Origin: Membranipora membranacea
Taxonomy: Eukaryota > Bryozoa > Gymnolaemata > Cheilostomatida > Membraniporidae
Length of the DNA stretch: 64,000 nt
Reading direction: 5' to 3'
NCBI GenBank assembly: GCA_914767715.1
Contig: OU612068.1
Coordinates: 29,202,001-29,266,000 of the forward strand
In this document: in pieces, positions 1 to 15,000 of the stretch
Numbering within the stretch: the first letter of the stretch is position 1
Layout: each line of letters opens with the position of its first letter
Notes under the pieces: model-generated
Database searches by the model: none
Told to the model about the DNA's origin: nothing
What the model saw: only the letters and a program-made list of their open reading frames with translations
Position numbers and translations under genes: made by a program

Positions 1-1
1 T

Positions 2-3000
2 TATCGAGGCGTTACTAACGACACTGTGTTTCTACTACCCGGTCACTTCTACACATACATGTGCTGGTTTGGTTACAAACACGATGATGGCTCAACGTTT
101 AAAAATATCACATGTCTAGAAAACGGTACATGGTCAGAACCAGGGGAAGCTCCAGCATGTTCACCTACGATGTGTGACGACCCAGGTACCTTATTGCTAC
201 ATGCTGTTTAACTATAGTTGACTTGCTATAATCAGAGTTTCGTCCTTCATACAATATTGACCAAACAACACCAACACAACTTTTCTGACAGTTCCATGTT
301 CTACCTGTATAATAACAAAATAACGGAATATGATAAATTGAAATTGGGTCTCTGTTTGTAATGCTCAAATGATCAAGCATTTTTCTCCTATCCACAGTGA
401 ATGGAACTCACTCATATGTTGCTGTTGGCTCACTGAAGAAGTTTCCACACGGATCTCGTATTAGCTATGATTGTATGAATGGGTTCGGTACTGCTATGAC
501 TGCGATGCCTGGTATAGGAAAGCAAGTCAACTGTACCGACGGTAACTGGTCTGCACCTCCACTTACCTGTTTTGCTCGCTGTAAGTATTTGATATGAGTA
601 TGTAATACATGTATATGATGTTAGTGTATATTATTATTATGTGATGTAAGAATATTATATGGGCCTATAATATAAGTATAAAATATATTATAAGTATAAG
701 TATAGTATAAAGTACACATTATAAGTTTATAATACTTTGTACTAGTTGTGTTTTCCTGGAGACCTCCACATTGAATGAAGAAATGCAAACCAGTCTCGAC
801 AAATATCTGTGATAGATTGATTGAGGTAACGTATCCCTTATGATATGAGGTGGGGATGTTTGAGTCTAAGGAGAGGGTTAAAACCAGACTGTGGGATCTA
901 AGTCAAAATCGATATAATCTGGATGCTGTTACATAATGCAGACATATTGACTGCATTTCGTTGCCTAGGGTTAAAAATTGAAACTTACATGTGTGTGTAC
1001 GAGGCAGAGTCTTCCAGTGTGCCACAATCCTTTAGTATTGTTATTTTGTAGTATGCGAGGATGAACATCCAACGATAGCAGATCCAGCTGATTATGACAA
1101 GAGAAATATTAATAGTACTGCAGTGATAAGACACAAAAATAATGAGTCACATGTTAGCTGGGGGAACAACTCTGAAGCTTATGATCTATACAGAGATATA
1201 TATCAGTACGTATAAAACTGGAGTTATCTACAATTTGTCAATAATTTTATTAATTTTTTTTTCCCATTATCTTCATTCACATGTTTTTCTTGTTCTAGAT
1301 ATTTCTGCCAATGGGGTTACAGAACAGTATATAAAACTACAGACTATAATCTGACATGCCTCTCTAATGGTCAATGGTCTAGAGAGGCGAGCTTTGAGTC
1401 AGATCATCATCCTATAGCCTGTGAACCTGTTGAGTGTCCTGGACCTCCACCTCAGGCTAAACCCAACTCCTTCTGGACCTCTGGATCTGATCCTGCAAAA
1501 ACTAACCTTAGAGGTGAGTCATACCTCATGATGAAAACTGGCTACTCAAATATGCTGGGTCAGAAGTATCTGGATCGGAAACATCATTCCGCAATGTTTG
1601 TGTAAGGACATGAGATAAAAAGCAGAATCGTGGTAGATCAAGTTTGAGCCATTTTGCCCGCATTGGAGTTGCCCCCTCTTATCACAAGCCGTCAGTAGAA
1701 TTGTAAGATAGTCTGAGCACCCAGACAGCCCTCTCTAGTCGTATGATGTACTGTATGAAGAAGTTTTTTTAAAGTAATTAATATATTACTATAATTGTAA
1801 CCCATTACCCTTATAGGTAAATATAAGGACACTGCTAGATATAAGTGTATAGAAGGTTATATGGTAGAGACCAGACACAATGATAAGAATAAGCAAGAGG
1901 AGGAGGAGATGGAGGAGGAGACTCTGCTAGAGTATACATTTACATGTGGAGCTAACAACGACTGGACTGATGCATTCTCTCCTCAGCAGTGTATCAAACA
2001 AAACTGTAAAGACCCGGGTGAGTGACGCTCAGTTAATATTATAATTATGTACTCTGGTTTTATGGATGGTGAGTGATCACCCTAAGCAGCTTGTAGTGTA
2101 GAGCAAGGTTTATTCAGAGATTATGAGAAGTTTAAGAAGCATATGTTATTATATAGTTATGAGCTGTACTGAGTGAGTGCTGTTATATGGTCGCCTGAGG
2201 GCCTTGATGCACCAGTAATTTTTAGGAGAGGCCTGAGGTGAGCTTATGTAACACCAGTTAAGTAACCGTCAGTCCTATAAGCTACACTACCCAGGGATAC
2301 TTATGTCTTATGAAGACTTTACTCCAACTCAGAACAAATTTTTTGTTCCACTTGTCTGCATTCCAGGTTGAGGGGAACAATTCCGGATGCAGGCAAATTG
2401 GATTCAGCTTGATCTCGCGCCAGCTGTTGTTTCAAAATCTTGCCACATATTGGGTACAAGGAAAATCCTACATTAATTTTACTATTCCAACTCTCCGGGT
2501 TGAGGAGCCTTGACTGTTTGTCTCAAGCACTCACTGCATACACCATTGGGATCAGGCTGACATCTACCCATTGTGTCAACCTCAGACTATCTTTTATTTT
2601 TAAAATTGTTAAAAGCACATTTTCAGCCTTTTTTTGCAATTGCAAGCATCTATATTTAGGTCAGTCATTTTAGCAATGATCCTTTACTATCATTTACAAT
2701 CAGTTTTTGAGGATGTGGGTAATGTGAGTTACATCATTCCCTGAAAATTCCTATTCATCATTCCACCCTAAATTTTTCAAAAGCAGGCTAATAGGGAAAT
2801 CGGAGACAGGAAAACAGTGGCTCTCATCATATTGCGATGACACGGGTGTCCAGGATACTGGCGTGTGTAGTATGACATTTCGAGATTGGCATTGGGTGAA
2901 GGGGAAAGATATATATCCCCTTATTCATATTTTAACTATTTACACCATAAAGTACTGGGCCCTATTTTCCTATTTGGTGGGATCTGCTAGTTAAACACCT

Positions 3001-6000
3001 AATCATTTCATCCATGTAAATGGAACAAGCTAAAAATAGCAGCATTGCTTTCTCATAAGCTATCATTGGAACCAGCCGACAGAAAAAAATCGTATGGAAA
3101 AATCTACATTGTAAATGTAGCTTTAGAGATCACAGATTACTGGTATTTCCATCTGCATTAGGCACATTTTATCGAGGACAACAAAATTAATACATTTATT
3201 ATCGGTAGTAATAATAAACACATAATAATGGTATAAGGTATCTCATCCCATAGTCTGTGTGGTTATCTCCTCATGAAAGATTCACAGATGGGAAGAAACT
3301 GCCTGGTACTGTAAAAAGGAACAAAAACAAAACCTGCCTGAGTTAGGTCACTTTATTTTAGAATCACTACCTTTGGTTTTAATGAAACTTAGAGAGGACT
3401 TCCTGTGTAAACCAATCATAGAGCTATTATAAACTATAATTGGTATATTATATATTAACTCTATGATATCAATCCATACTTCCCTACACTTTATATCTAG
3501 TTTGATCCAATTTGCCCACATTGCGGGCATTCCCATTCTACTCAAACTCGAAATGCAGGCAAATTAGATCATGCATGATCAACAGCTTCACTTTATCTCT
3601 AGTAGGATTAGCTAACATCATCAGGAGAGTTGTAAAAATGAGCTTATTTCCCAGTATGGGATATTTTGGTTTTATTGGTAGATAATTTTGAAAAAAGCAG
3701 ACGCTGACATTTCATATGGTTCGGAGAGATCCTGCCACAGTTTTAGTTACATTCTCACATAAGAAAAACTTCCACTATAAAATTACCAAGTTATTAATGG
3801 TTACCTAAATCTTTAGTAATAATATACCAAGAGAGTAACAACTAAGTTCTGACACCATCAGACCATCATCATCCAACATTAGTACAAGGTGTGTATCACT
3901 CACCACGAACACATATAGGGCAGCCATCAGGTCCAGGTTCAGTTCTGGCGCTTTCACCAGCACAACTAACTAAAGCACATGGAGCCAGTCCATTTGGGCA
4001 GTCTGCGCGTCCTAGAGATCCGAGAGCACCTGTAAGGAAGAATATAGTCAGTCATAGTCAGTCCACCAGTCAGATTATTCTCCCTGATCAGACAGAACTA
4101 TACTATAATATCGTTGACCTGATTCGTGATACACACATTACAGGATCTGTTCACTCCATCATGGAAATGATGATTAATGATAGATTGACTGAATTGACAT
4201 TTTGACCATGGCATTATGGCTGGTTACCAACCATAAGGGCTGCTGGAATGAGGTCATGGATAGCATGGCCAACTCTAACAAAGGATTTATAATAACAAGA
4301 CCTTCTTTTTAAGCCACTTCACACAATCAGGCAGAAAACATTAGTCCATTCTCTGACTGGGCTTAACATCACTTGCATAGCAACTCTTAGAACATTATGC
4401 TCGAGTCACAGCAGCGTATTTACCATTGTTATTAGGTAAGTTATAATTAGGTAAATGGGTGTGACACATGACTAGATGATACTGACCTTTCCTTGGTTTA
4501 CACATACAGACGGGACATCCATCATCTCCCGGTACTTCTGTAGGTACAGTGCTTCCTCCACAGTAAACCCCCACACATGGGCTCTGTATGTTATTACATA
4601 CCATCAATATATTCTTAGATGCAAGAATCAAACAGGCCAAGTTGCAACATCAGAACCGACACACCAATATCTTTGTCAACCACAGATTATTGTCAAAAGA
4701 TAATAATAATATTGATAACTCTTACCGTTGGCTAGCTGTGTGATAAACAGGACAGAAACAGAAAACGCCAAAACTGTAAGCAGACATATTGATAAGTTGA
4801 GTCTGAGGTTCTGTCAATATGTGATTGGTGGCAGATTGCTCAACATACTTAAATACTTAAATGCTTCTACCTTTCTGAAATGGTTCTTCCCACGCCCCTC
4901 TGTCAAGAGATATATTATTCTCATATCAAATTCAGCAGCTTTCTCTGGTATTCTGTTCTAGTATTATAACTGATTGCCGAGAAGACAATTATGCACTTCT
5001 CACGTCACCATCGTGATATTAATGCAGGCTTGCTGCAGCCAGTTCATCATATACAGAACCCCTTCTTGATCCGCCCCTGCTTTGCCTTGATGACTAGACA
5101 AAAATACAGTCAACTGAGTTTCATCCTGTGATCTGGTGCAAGTGAACTGAAAAACCGCAATTTCATTCTGATTATTAAAATGTTGGCGCAACTAAAGGAA
5201 AAGAGCAATGATGCAACGACGTTAAGATTATCTTGGGTGATTTTGCCATAAATAAGTCTGTATATCAAATGAAATGCCAACCAAATGTACCAAGCTCGAG
5301 AACAGATTGTTGACTTGCCAGATATGATGTATATAGGTATTCGGACGCATGTGAAAATGCCCTAAAAAATCCAACCCAGTGCTCTATGGATCATTGCCAA
5401 TATGTATGTTCCTAAACAGGATTTCCTACAGTGAACCAAGGAATTATGTCGGCCCTGATTTTCGATCCGTTGATCATTTTTTACATAAAAATAAATTGAA
5501 AATAAAAAGAGAATGATGTTGGTGGTGAGGTAGGGATTTGAATTTTTACTGAGGGCTAGATGGGATGAAAGGAGATGCTCATCAACACACAGGAGATGGT
5601 TGTACTAGAGAAGACCTTGAAACTGACTACAAAAGCCTAGTCGCCTAGTCTGCCTTGCAAACTAAGCGCAGTCTCCTCCTGTAGTGATCTGACTTGCTGG
5701 CTGACTGACTGAACAAAATGCCTTGTCGAAGACCTCTCGCTTCAAACAATTCATTGTAGAGACATTAAATTTTGTCATCTGCCATCTGATCAATTTCAGA
5801 TCTCATATCAGAAAATTGTTTCTACAACCATTATTGATCAACTTATAAAAGGGTGGAATAAAAGTAAACTTAACCAATTTACCGACATCAAGACTTTAAT
5901 GAAACGATAAGTTTGAAACCTAAATATGCAATTTTAGCCTTTTCAAAAAGGTTGGGATAATGTCAGTAGATACATGAAAATATCAGTTTTCCTGATTCTG

Positions 6001-9000
6001 TTGCACCACATACTTCACAGGGCAATTTGCTTGTTTTGTAACTGTTGCGACATACAGCTCATGCTGACTATTGACTTAAAATTACATTGATTGCGGCGGG
6101 AGAAACAACTATCAACTAGGAGCTCAAAGCGTTCACTAAGCAAGGTTTTTAGGTAGAAGCTCAAATGAACATAAAACCTAATTGAAGAATTATGTGTCTT
6201 TCCATATATGGTCTTGATGTGTGATCGAAATTGGTATGTAAAGTAAACTGCTATAGTTACATCATTTCCGATAAGTTCAACTTTCATCATTCCACCAAAA
6301 CTTGTCAACAAGCAGGCTAGTAGGGAAATCAGAGACAGGAAAACAGTGGCTGTCATCATATTGCGATGACACGGGTGTCCAGGATACTGACGTGTGTAGT
6401 ATGACATTTCGAGATTGGCATTGGGTGAAGGGGAAAGATATTTCCCCTTATTCTTATTCTAACTCATTTTCACCATGAGGATCTGTGCCCTATTTTCATT
6501 TTTGGCAGGATCTGCTTTACAAAACACCCAAAAGTGTAATTTCATCCCTGTAAATATGATTAAAAATAGCTATAAAATAGCAGCATTGCTATACTTGTGA
6601 AGGCTTTAGCTACTGTTCCAGATGTATGTGTTTTGGATAAAAAACTTATCAAAGTGCCTTTTATTCTGGTAAAAAGCAAAATGAAACTGACATGACGTCT
6701 CCGAGAGGTATTACATATTTTGGTATTTCATTATACTTCTTTTTATTATGACTTCCGTATGGGTTAGGGACATGGACAATAAAACTTTCATTTTACCTGC
6801 GTTGCAGAAAAGAATTGATACTTTATTATCAGTAATAATAATAAACATATAATATTTATATATATAAACTATCTTATCTCATCCCATAGTCTGTATCATT
6901 ATCTCCTCAGAATGTCACAAACTCCTTAAAATGGGAACAGCGGAAGGTCTAGAGGTCCTGTATAGAAGAAAAACAAAACCTGCCTGAGTTAGGTCACTTT
7001 ATTTTAGAATCACTACCTTTGGTTTTAATGAAACTCAGGGAGGACTTCCTGTATAAATAAATCATAGAGTTATTATAATCTATACATTATAGTGTATGTA
7101 TAGTATCTCTATGATATCAATCCATACTTCCCTACACTTTATATCTAGTTTGATCCAATTTGGCCACATTCTGGTCATTCCCATTCTACTCAAACTCGAA
7201 TTTCAGGCAAATTAGATCATGCTTGATCTACAGCTTCACTTTATCTCTAGTAGGAGTAGCTGACATCATCAGGAGAGTTGTAAAAATGAGCTTATTTTCC
7301 AGTATGGGAAATTTTGGATTATTTGGTTGAGAATTTTGAAAAAAAGCCGACCCTGCCGTCTTATATGGTTGAGAGAGATCCTGCCACAGTAATATACCAA
7401 AAGAGTAATAATTAAATTCTGACACCATCACACTCTAAATCATACAAGATTAGTTCTAGGTGTGTATCACTCACCACAAACACATGTAAGGCAACCATCA
7501 GGTCCAATCTCAGTCGTGGCGCTGCTACCAGCACAGCTAACTAGAGCACATGGGGCCAGTCCAAATGGGCAGTCTGTGCGTCCTAGAAAGCTGAGAGCAC
7601 CTGTTTCACAAAGAATATAGTCAGCCATAGTCAGTCTACCTGTCTGATTATTCTCCCTGATCAGACAGATCTCTACTATAATATCGTTGACCTGATTCTT
7701 GATACCCACATTACTGGATCTGTTCACTGATCCATCGACATGGAAATGATGATTGATGATAGATTGATTCATTGACTGAACTCACCAAAATACTTTAGTC
7801 CAACCATAAGGGCTGCCGTGAACTAGGTCATGTATTGCATGGCCAACTCTAACAAAGCTAGGAAAGGCTCTATCATTTCAAAACCTACTTTTTGAGCAGC
7901 ATCACACAATCAAGCTGAAATAGTTAGTCCATTCTCTGACTGCACTTTGCTTCACTTAAATACCAACTCTTTCTACATATTGCTCCAACCACGGTAGAGT
8001 ATTTACTGTAGTTATTAGGTAAGTTATAATTAGGTAACTAGGTGTGACACATGACTAGATGATACTGACCTTTCCTTGGTTTACACATACAGACGGGACA
8101 TCCATCATCTCCCGGTACTTCTGTAGGTACAGTGCTTCCTCCACAGTCAACCCCCACACATGGGCTCTGTATGTTATTACATACCACTTGTACTTCGGCT
8201 GCATTCACTAAACAACACAATATATTCTTAGATGCAAGGATCAAACAGGCCAAGTTGCAACATCAGAACCGACACACCAATATCTTTGTCAACCACAGAT
8301 TATTGTCAAAAGATAATAATAATAGTTTTTCCAACTCTTACCGTCGACTAGCTGTGTGATAAACAGGACAGCAACAGAAACCGCCAACACTGATAGAAAA
8401 CTGTAAGCAGACATATCGATGAGTCAAGTCTGAGCTTCTGTCAACAAGTGATGGGAGGCAGACTGCTCAACGTACTTAAATTGTTGTAAAGCACTGCTAC
8501 CTTCCTGTAGTGTTCCTTCCCACGCCCCTCCGTCAAGGGGGGTATAGGACTTAGATATCAAATTCTGCAGCTTTTCCTGTAATTCTTTATTGTATAGTAA
8601 CTGATTGCCAAGTAGACAAGTACGCACTCTTTGCTTCACCATCATAATGTAAATGCAGGCTAGCTGCGTCTCCTTCATCATATACGGAACCCCTTCTTGA
8701 TCCATCACTGCTTTGCATTGATGACTAGACAAAAATAAAGTCAACCGAGTTTCCTCCTAAAATCTGGTACAAATGAACTGAAAAATCCGCAAATTCATCC
8801 TCATTTTTAAAATGATGGTGCAACTAAAGGAAACAAGCAATGGTGTAACGATGTTAAGATAATCTTGGATGATATGATGATATATAAGTGTATAAATTCA
8901 CCAAATGAAATGTCAAGCAAATGTACCAAGCTCGAGAACAGATTGTTCATGTTCAACTTGCCAGATATGATGAGTATATTATGAACTTGAGAGCATGTGA

Positions 9001-12000
9001 AAATGTCCTAAATAATCCAACACAGTGCACTATGGATAGTGCACCTTAGACAGGATCTCCTATGATAAATTAAGGAGCCGTGTCGGCCCTTAACTTCGAT
9101 CCTTAAATCTTTCTTAACAAAAAGATTTCATGCTCATAGCTCTTTGCAACTACAAATTTAATAAAAGAAAGCGAGATAATGATGTCGGTGGAAAGGAAGA
9201 GATTTGATTTTTTTCACCACGAGATAACATTGTTGTGCTTTGCTAAACTGTGACAAACTTTGGTGATTTTAACCATCTTATTATTCTGATTTTTAATCAT
9301 TGAGGTTATGATACCAGCGTTGTCCGATTTTGACATTTTATATATCGTTGGAAAGCTAATCGAACACTGACTCTGAAAATATTGGTTTCGGAATGATGTC
9401 GTGTCATGGCGCTGTGCTATTTTGATAAAAGGCAGGATAATCGTCTTTGAGGCGGATTTTTTAGGACTATGTGGTGCAGATACTATGGTTCATATCATAC
9501 TTTCAACTGCATAATGTTTACAAGAAGCCTCTGAAGCACCCATGAGGGGCAATTTCTGGATCCTGTGGCATTAAGCACCAGAGGAAAAACCATCTTTTTA
9601 TCATTGATTTGATCATTATTTGATCCAATGTAATGCGTGCCACACACAGAAAAGACAGGTTATTTACTTCGGGAAGACCTTACGCTACATGTCATGACTA
9701 ATAAAAGACGTGTATCAATAATATTAGGAGTTGCCCTCTCTGTCAGAATGCTCATATTTTCCATGACGCCAAACATGCTGTCAAAAGGACTATTACTGAG
9801 GCCAGACAATTTTTTTTAAATTCCTCACATACGAAGCCGATTTAATGAAGCATAGTTCAAACAGGACATGTCAACAGAATATGTCACTGCATATCAGTTT
9901 TCCCCGAATTACGCGCAACAGAAAGCCCAAAAACTCCTTAAAAAGCCCCTAAATTGGCAATTTTTGTCATTCTGTTGCGCGTAATTTGGGGAAAACTGAT
10001 ATGCAGCGACACATTCTGTTGGCATGTCCTGTTTGAACTATGCTTCATCAAAGCGGCTTCGTATGAGAGGAATTTTTAAAAAAAATTGTCTGGCCTCAGT
10101 GATGGTCCTTTTGACAGCATGTTTGGAGTCATGGAAAATATGAGCATTCTGTCAGAGAGGGCAACTCCTAATATTATTGATACCAATGTCTTTTATTAGT
10201 CATGACATGTAGCGTAAGGTCTTCCCGAAGTAAATAACCTGTCTTTTCTGCGTGTGGCATGCATCACATTGGATCCTCATCCATTTAACCAAAGCAACCT
10301 AAATAAGCTAATAACCAATGATAAAAAGATCATTTTTCCTCTGGTGCTTAATGCCACAGGATCCAGAAATTGCCCCCCATGGATGTTTCAGAGGCTTCTT
10401 GTAAACATTATGCAGTTGAAAGTATGATATGAAACATAGTATCTGCACCACTTCGTCCTAAAACATCCTGCTCAAAGAGAATTATCCTGCCTTTTATCAA
10501 AATAGCACAACGCCATGACATGACGTCATACCGAAACCAATATTTTCAGAATCAGTGTTCGATTAGCTTTACAACGATATATAAAATGTCAAAATCGGAC
10601 AACGCTGGTATCATAACCTTAACTGGCTGATTGATTGACTGCATTATGTATCAGCGTGAGAAGAGGGATGTGAAGTCATCAGGCAATGAGACATTCCATC
10701 TTTATGGCATGGATTGACAGTCATGATGAAGTCACCGTTGAAGTCCGTGAAACTGACAACGAAAGCCAGTCACACATTCTAATTGAAAGACCCCTACCCC
10801 TCACCATTAGCCAACCAGTAACCAGGAAATATGGCAGGTACCCCTTTGCAAACTAAGCGCAATCTCCTCCTGTAGTGATCTGGCTTGCTGGCTTTCTGAC
10901 TGAACAAACTGCCTTGTCGAAGACTTCTCGCTTCAAGCAATATTGTATACCTATAGACATTAAATGTTATCACCTGTCAAAAAATTCCTAGGTATACGAT
11001 CAGACGTCATATCAGATAATCTGTTCTAAAACCAATATTGCTTGAGCTATGAAAGGGTGAAATAACTGTAAACTTAACCAATTTACCAACATCAAGACTT
11101 TAATGAAACAATCAGTTTGAAACCTCAATGACCAATGTCCAATTTTAGCCTTAGCAAAAAGGTTAGGATAATATCAGTTATTACATGAAAATATCAAATT
11201 TCCTGATTTTGTTGCACCACATACTTCACGTTTTGCTTGTGTTGTAACAACAGTGACTTGCAGCTCATGTTGACCATTAAACTCTTTTGATATTACATTG
11301 AGCTCAAATTACAGCAGCTCAAATGAACATAAGACTACCAACAAGGATCTTCTTGAGAAAACCAAGCAACACAAGATGAAGCACACTCTGGAAAGTCGAA
11401 GATGGCTATATCTGGGGCACACTTTGAGGAGAAAGGATTCTAGCATGGCTGTAAGTCTCGGCTGGGCTCCGGAAGGAAAGAGACTGCCAGGAAGACCAAA
11501 AGAAACTTGGAGGAGAGTGGTTATGAAGCGATTGAAGACAGTTGGTGTGAAGACCTGGAATGAGGCAGCAGATATTGCGAAAGATAGGGAGAAGTGGAAA
11601 GCAACTGGGAAGCTGTTATGGGAGCCGCTATGTGTCACGAGACATTCAGCATCATAAGTCAAGTCAAGTCACAGCTTAATTCAATAGATATGTGTCTTCC
11701 ACACTGAACTCAATAGTTCAATTCAATGGTCTTCCATAATAAGGTCTTGATGTCTGATTGGAATTGGTAAGTAAAGTAAACTGCTGGTTCATGCAATGCA
11801 ATGCAATGAATTAAAAATACACTAAGACTGTATATCAAATAACCAGTATATTCCAATCTATAGTATTTCGTTGGTATTACTTAATAATAAATGATAATAT
11901 AATGAGGATGTCGGTTTTTATTTGAATCAAAAAGAGTTGCTACAATCAAATAAATGTCATAACAAACTGTACTAAATCATTAAATGTGTCACTATTTGTT

Positions 12001-15000
12001 TAAAATAGATTTTAGGTATATGAAGTGTAGGTGACTTGTGTTAAAACCTGTCTGGTTTCTAGTCCATTTCAATTCCATCGAATCTTTTACTAGGGATACC
12101 AGGCATAGCCTTTAGCTTAATATGTTGGTGTAAGGTTAAGTACATTTACGAGGACAACCTCCGCAGCATTTCAATGATCCGAAGCAGTCAAGATCAGACA
12201 AACACCGAACATCACAAGTCCCCCTCTTTTTGCGACCCGAACTTGGACAGCTGCCTTCCTTTTCTGCTCCTGTGTAAGATCATGGTATATGGATATTAGA
12301 CAACGGTATAGTATTGTGTACAGCCATGCATCAATGAGACGTGATAAATAGGTCAGAGGTAGTAATCATGCCGTCTCCAATTCCACTGGCACCTGCCACA
12401 GACAAGTATGGTGGAAGATTAGGCCAAATATATTATACACATCGTTTCAACACACCTTTCAGCATTTCAAACATAATAAAGTTTTTTTACAAGCTGACCC
12501 TAAATGATTACAAAGAGTTCTTGAGAAATTTAAATTTAAAAAGCTGCAGAGCATGCACTGCCCCTACTAGAGAAGAATCGGTACAGATCTATACAATGAG
12601 TAAAAACAAGCTGATCAACACTATGACTAACTTACGGCATTCACAAGTCGAGCACATCCCTGCACCTGTTGAGGGAACTACAGTCAGGAATGGAAACTCA
12701 CTAGAGCATCTCACCACTGCACATGGATTTGTCAGACCTTAAAATGAATTCAAAGATTTAAATTTCCTCATTCAAACCCACCATTTTTACTCCAATACCA
12801 GCTGCAGAACAGAATTGCTTATCAGAACAATAAAGTTAGTGGTTGATTTTATATCATTGGTAATAATACTGGACCAAATCATTGTCATACTTACAGCATG
12901 TACATGTAGGGCATCCATCTAGTCCTGTAGTCTCGGTGGGTACTTCATTCGAGTTGGCACATCTGACAAAGCTACAAGGGGCCACTATGTTACACTCTGT
13001 GCCGATTGCTGGTACTCTTGCTGTAACATCTAGAAAAGAATTTGTTCACAATTTGTTGTAACTGCATCCATTCTATCAATTGTGAAACATTAAATGCTAC
13101 ATTAGAGTACAGAGCAAATTTTTGAAAGTGAGATTCAAATCTTCTCAACTTACTTAAAGATATGAAAGCTGTCTATTTTCTCGACTATCATATTTAGTGA
13201 CAAGCTGAGAAAGAGAAACCCCCTCAATTCCTACCCTACTTTTTACTCACTCACTGACACAAATACTGCACACAAAGCTACAGCCGCTACTGATGTAGAA
13301 AAGTTAGCCATGCTTCGTCTCTCCGAGTCCGCCGCTGTGTTTGACAAGTAGTGAACCTAACCCAGCATACAGAATACCCTAGCCTCAACACGACCATTTA
13401 TAAAATGCCACAAAGCTTTTAGTATGCCTCCTCTAAATAGTCGCACATACACAAATGTGATTGACACTGACTGTATAAGGAAATCAGTGGCATAACACAT
13501 TGATGTCGCATTCCTCTCACAAGGTGTATCAGTATATTCAGAATATCTGATTCTAACCATTTTACACTTGTAGCACCATAATTACTTAGCTTTCTTTCAT
13601 CCATACACTGTTACACACCCAGTCATATGCAGCAAGGCAATTATGTGCTAGTGTCAATTTAGCCACCGAAGTGGGCACTCTAGTGTGTACGTCACCATCA
13701 CACCACTGATTTTATGAGATACAATATCTTACATCAGTACAGCAGACGCTGACTTTGTTACTATGTCAGCAGATCATACTCAACATTCTATTTAACCGTA
13801 CTGTTTTCTATTCTACCAAACGGATAACATCTACAATAGTTGTAAGTGCAGCTAGAATATTTGTTTGATATGATTATTTTGCTCTAGTAGTTTTTTGTCA
13901 TCTTCAATACAGCAGTAAATTCACCTTTACCAATTATTGTTGCTTTTCAATTAACGCAATGTGTTTGATAATATGATACTTGAATTGATCATTTAAAACA
14001 CTGAGATTCACTTTGTATTTCTGTGTAAATTTATTGCGCTTACAAATAAGCATGTATTTAGGATTTGTAACCATTTCTTTCAGATAAAGATCTATATCTA
14101 TACGTTAATCATTAGACCAGATCTTAACTATTTATCCTACCTACTGTATGTTAACGGAGGGGCAGTATTTTTGTAAGTGTAATAATAATTATCATGTAAC
14201 ATCATTCTTTGCATTCAAATGTTTCATTCAATATGAATCGAATCGAATAGCAAGCAACACCTAACGTTATTGACAGCATAATAATTAATAATATCAAATT
14301 GTATTTCGCTGAGGCTGATTTTTCATACATATAGCACCTTTGCTTTGTATCATCACCACACTATGCCAGTTTTATTATTTACTTTGAATTTTATTATTCA
14401 GGGTACCAGCTCGTGATATTACACAAATAAACGTCTGTGTTGCTAAAACTCTCCTGATATATTAACATATCCTTATTATATCAATTATAAATTACAGGCT
14501 TTGAATTTAGTTGCATTTACAAAAACACAAGCAATGGTCAATCTAGGCAAATGAACAGCCAATCATCAACTGAGCTAAGAATGGCAATATAACTGTTCTT
14601 GTCTCTTATGTGCGTGAAGCCTTCATCATAGTCTTGTCAAATTGTAGGTCTCTCTCTCTGATTTAAAAAGGCTTTGGTATGATTTGTTATGATCACTTGA
14701 TTTGCAGGTTCTCACTGCTACATTAGTCAAAAGTATAGACTAAATGCGTCACACAGCGCCGACATTGGCCTCCACCGCCATTTTACCTGAAAATTAAACA
14801 ACTTGAGATAGTTGGTCTATGCGGAACCCTGTTGAGATGATATGCCTGACCAAAATGACCCAATATACCTGATACAGGATCCTAGCGCATAGACTTGAGA
14901 AACCATAAAGCAATAATTATTATCATTCCCTATCTTTGAGGTATCAAACCTCCTTATGACAAGTTACAACATCTGGATTATGTGATTAATGAGCATTTGT

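Larger units (their letters stand above)
6286..11780. repeat. Segmental duplication, unit 2 (with insertions)
   Basis: Second copy of the 2752-6285 block. It keeps the intact antistasin-like gene. It differs by about 1.5 kb of extra sequence around 9220-10730, containing the foldback element, and by the LINE tail near 11320-11690. Both insertions are absent from unit 1, so they probably arrived after the duplication or were lost from the other copy. Confidence 0.75.

Noticed and set aside
6015-6407. 130-codon minus-strand frame
   Set aside because: It lies in the segmental duplication and the corresponding region of the other unit does not keep the frame.
7228-7431. Possible fourth exon of the antistasin-like gene
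   Set aside because: Splicing in phase gives only a handful of residues before a stop in both paralogues; more likely 3' UTR or an alternative end.
11309-11662. 117-codon minus-strand frame opposite the LINE fragment
   Set aside because: Antisense shadow of the reverse-transcriptase tail, which has clear motifs on the plus strand.
12341-12742. 133-codon plus-strand frame (MINRSEVVIM...)
   Set aside because: No recognised family, no splice partners, and it lies inside an intron of the WAP gene on the other strand; probably chance or an old repeat.
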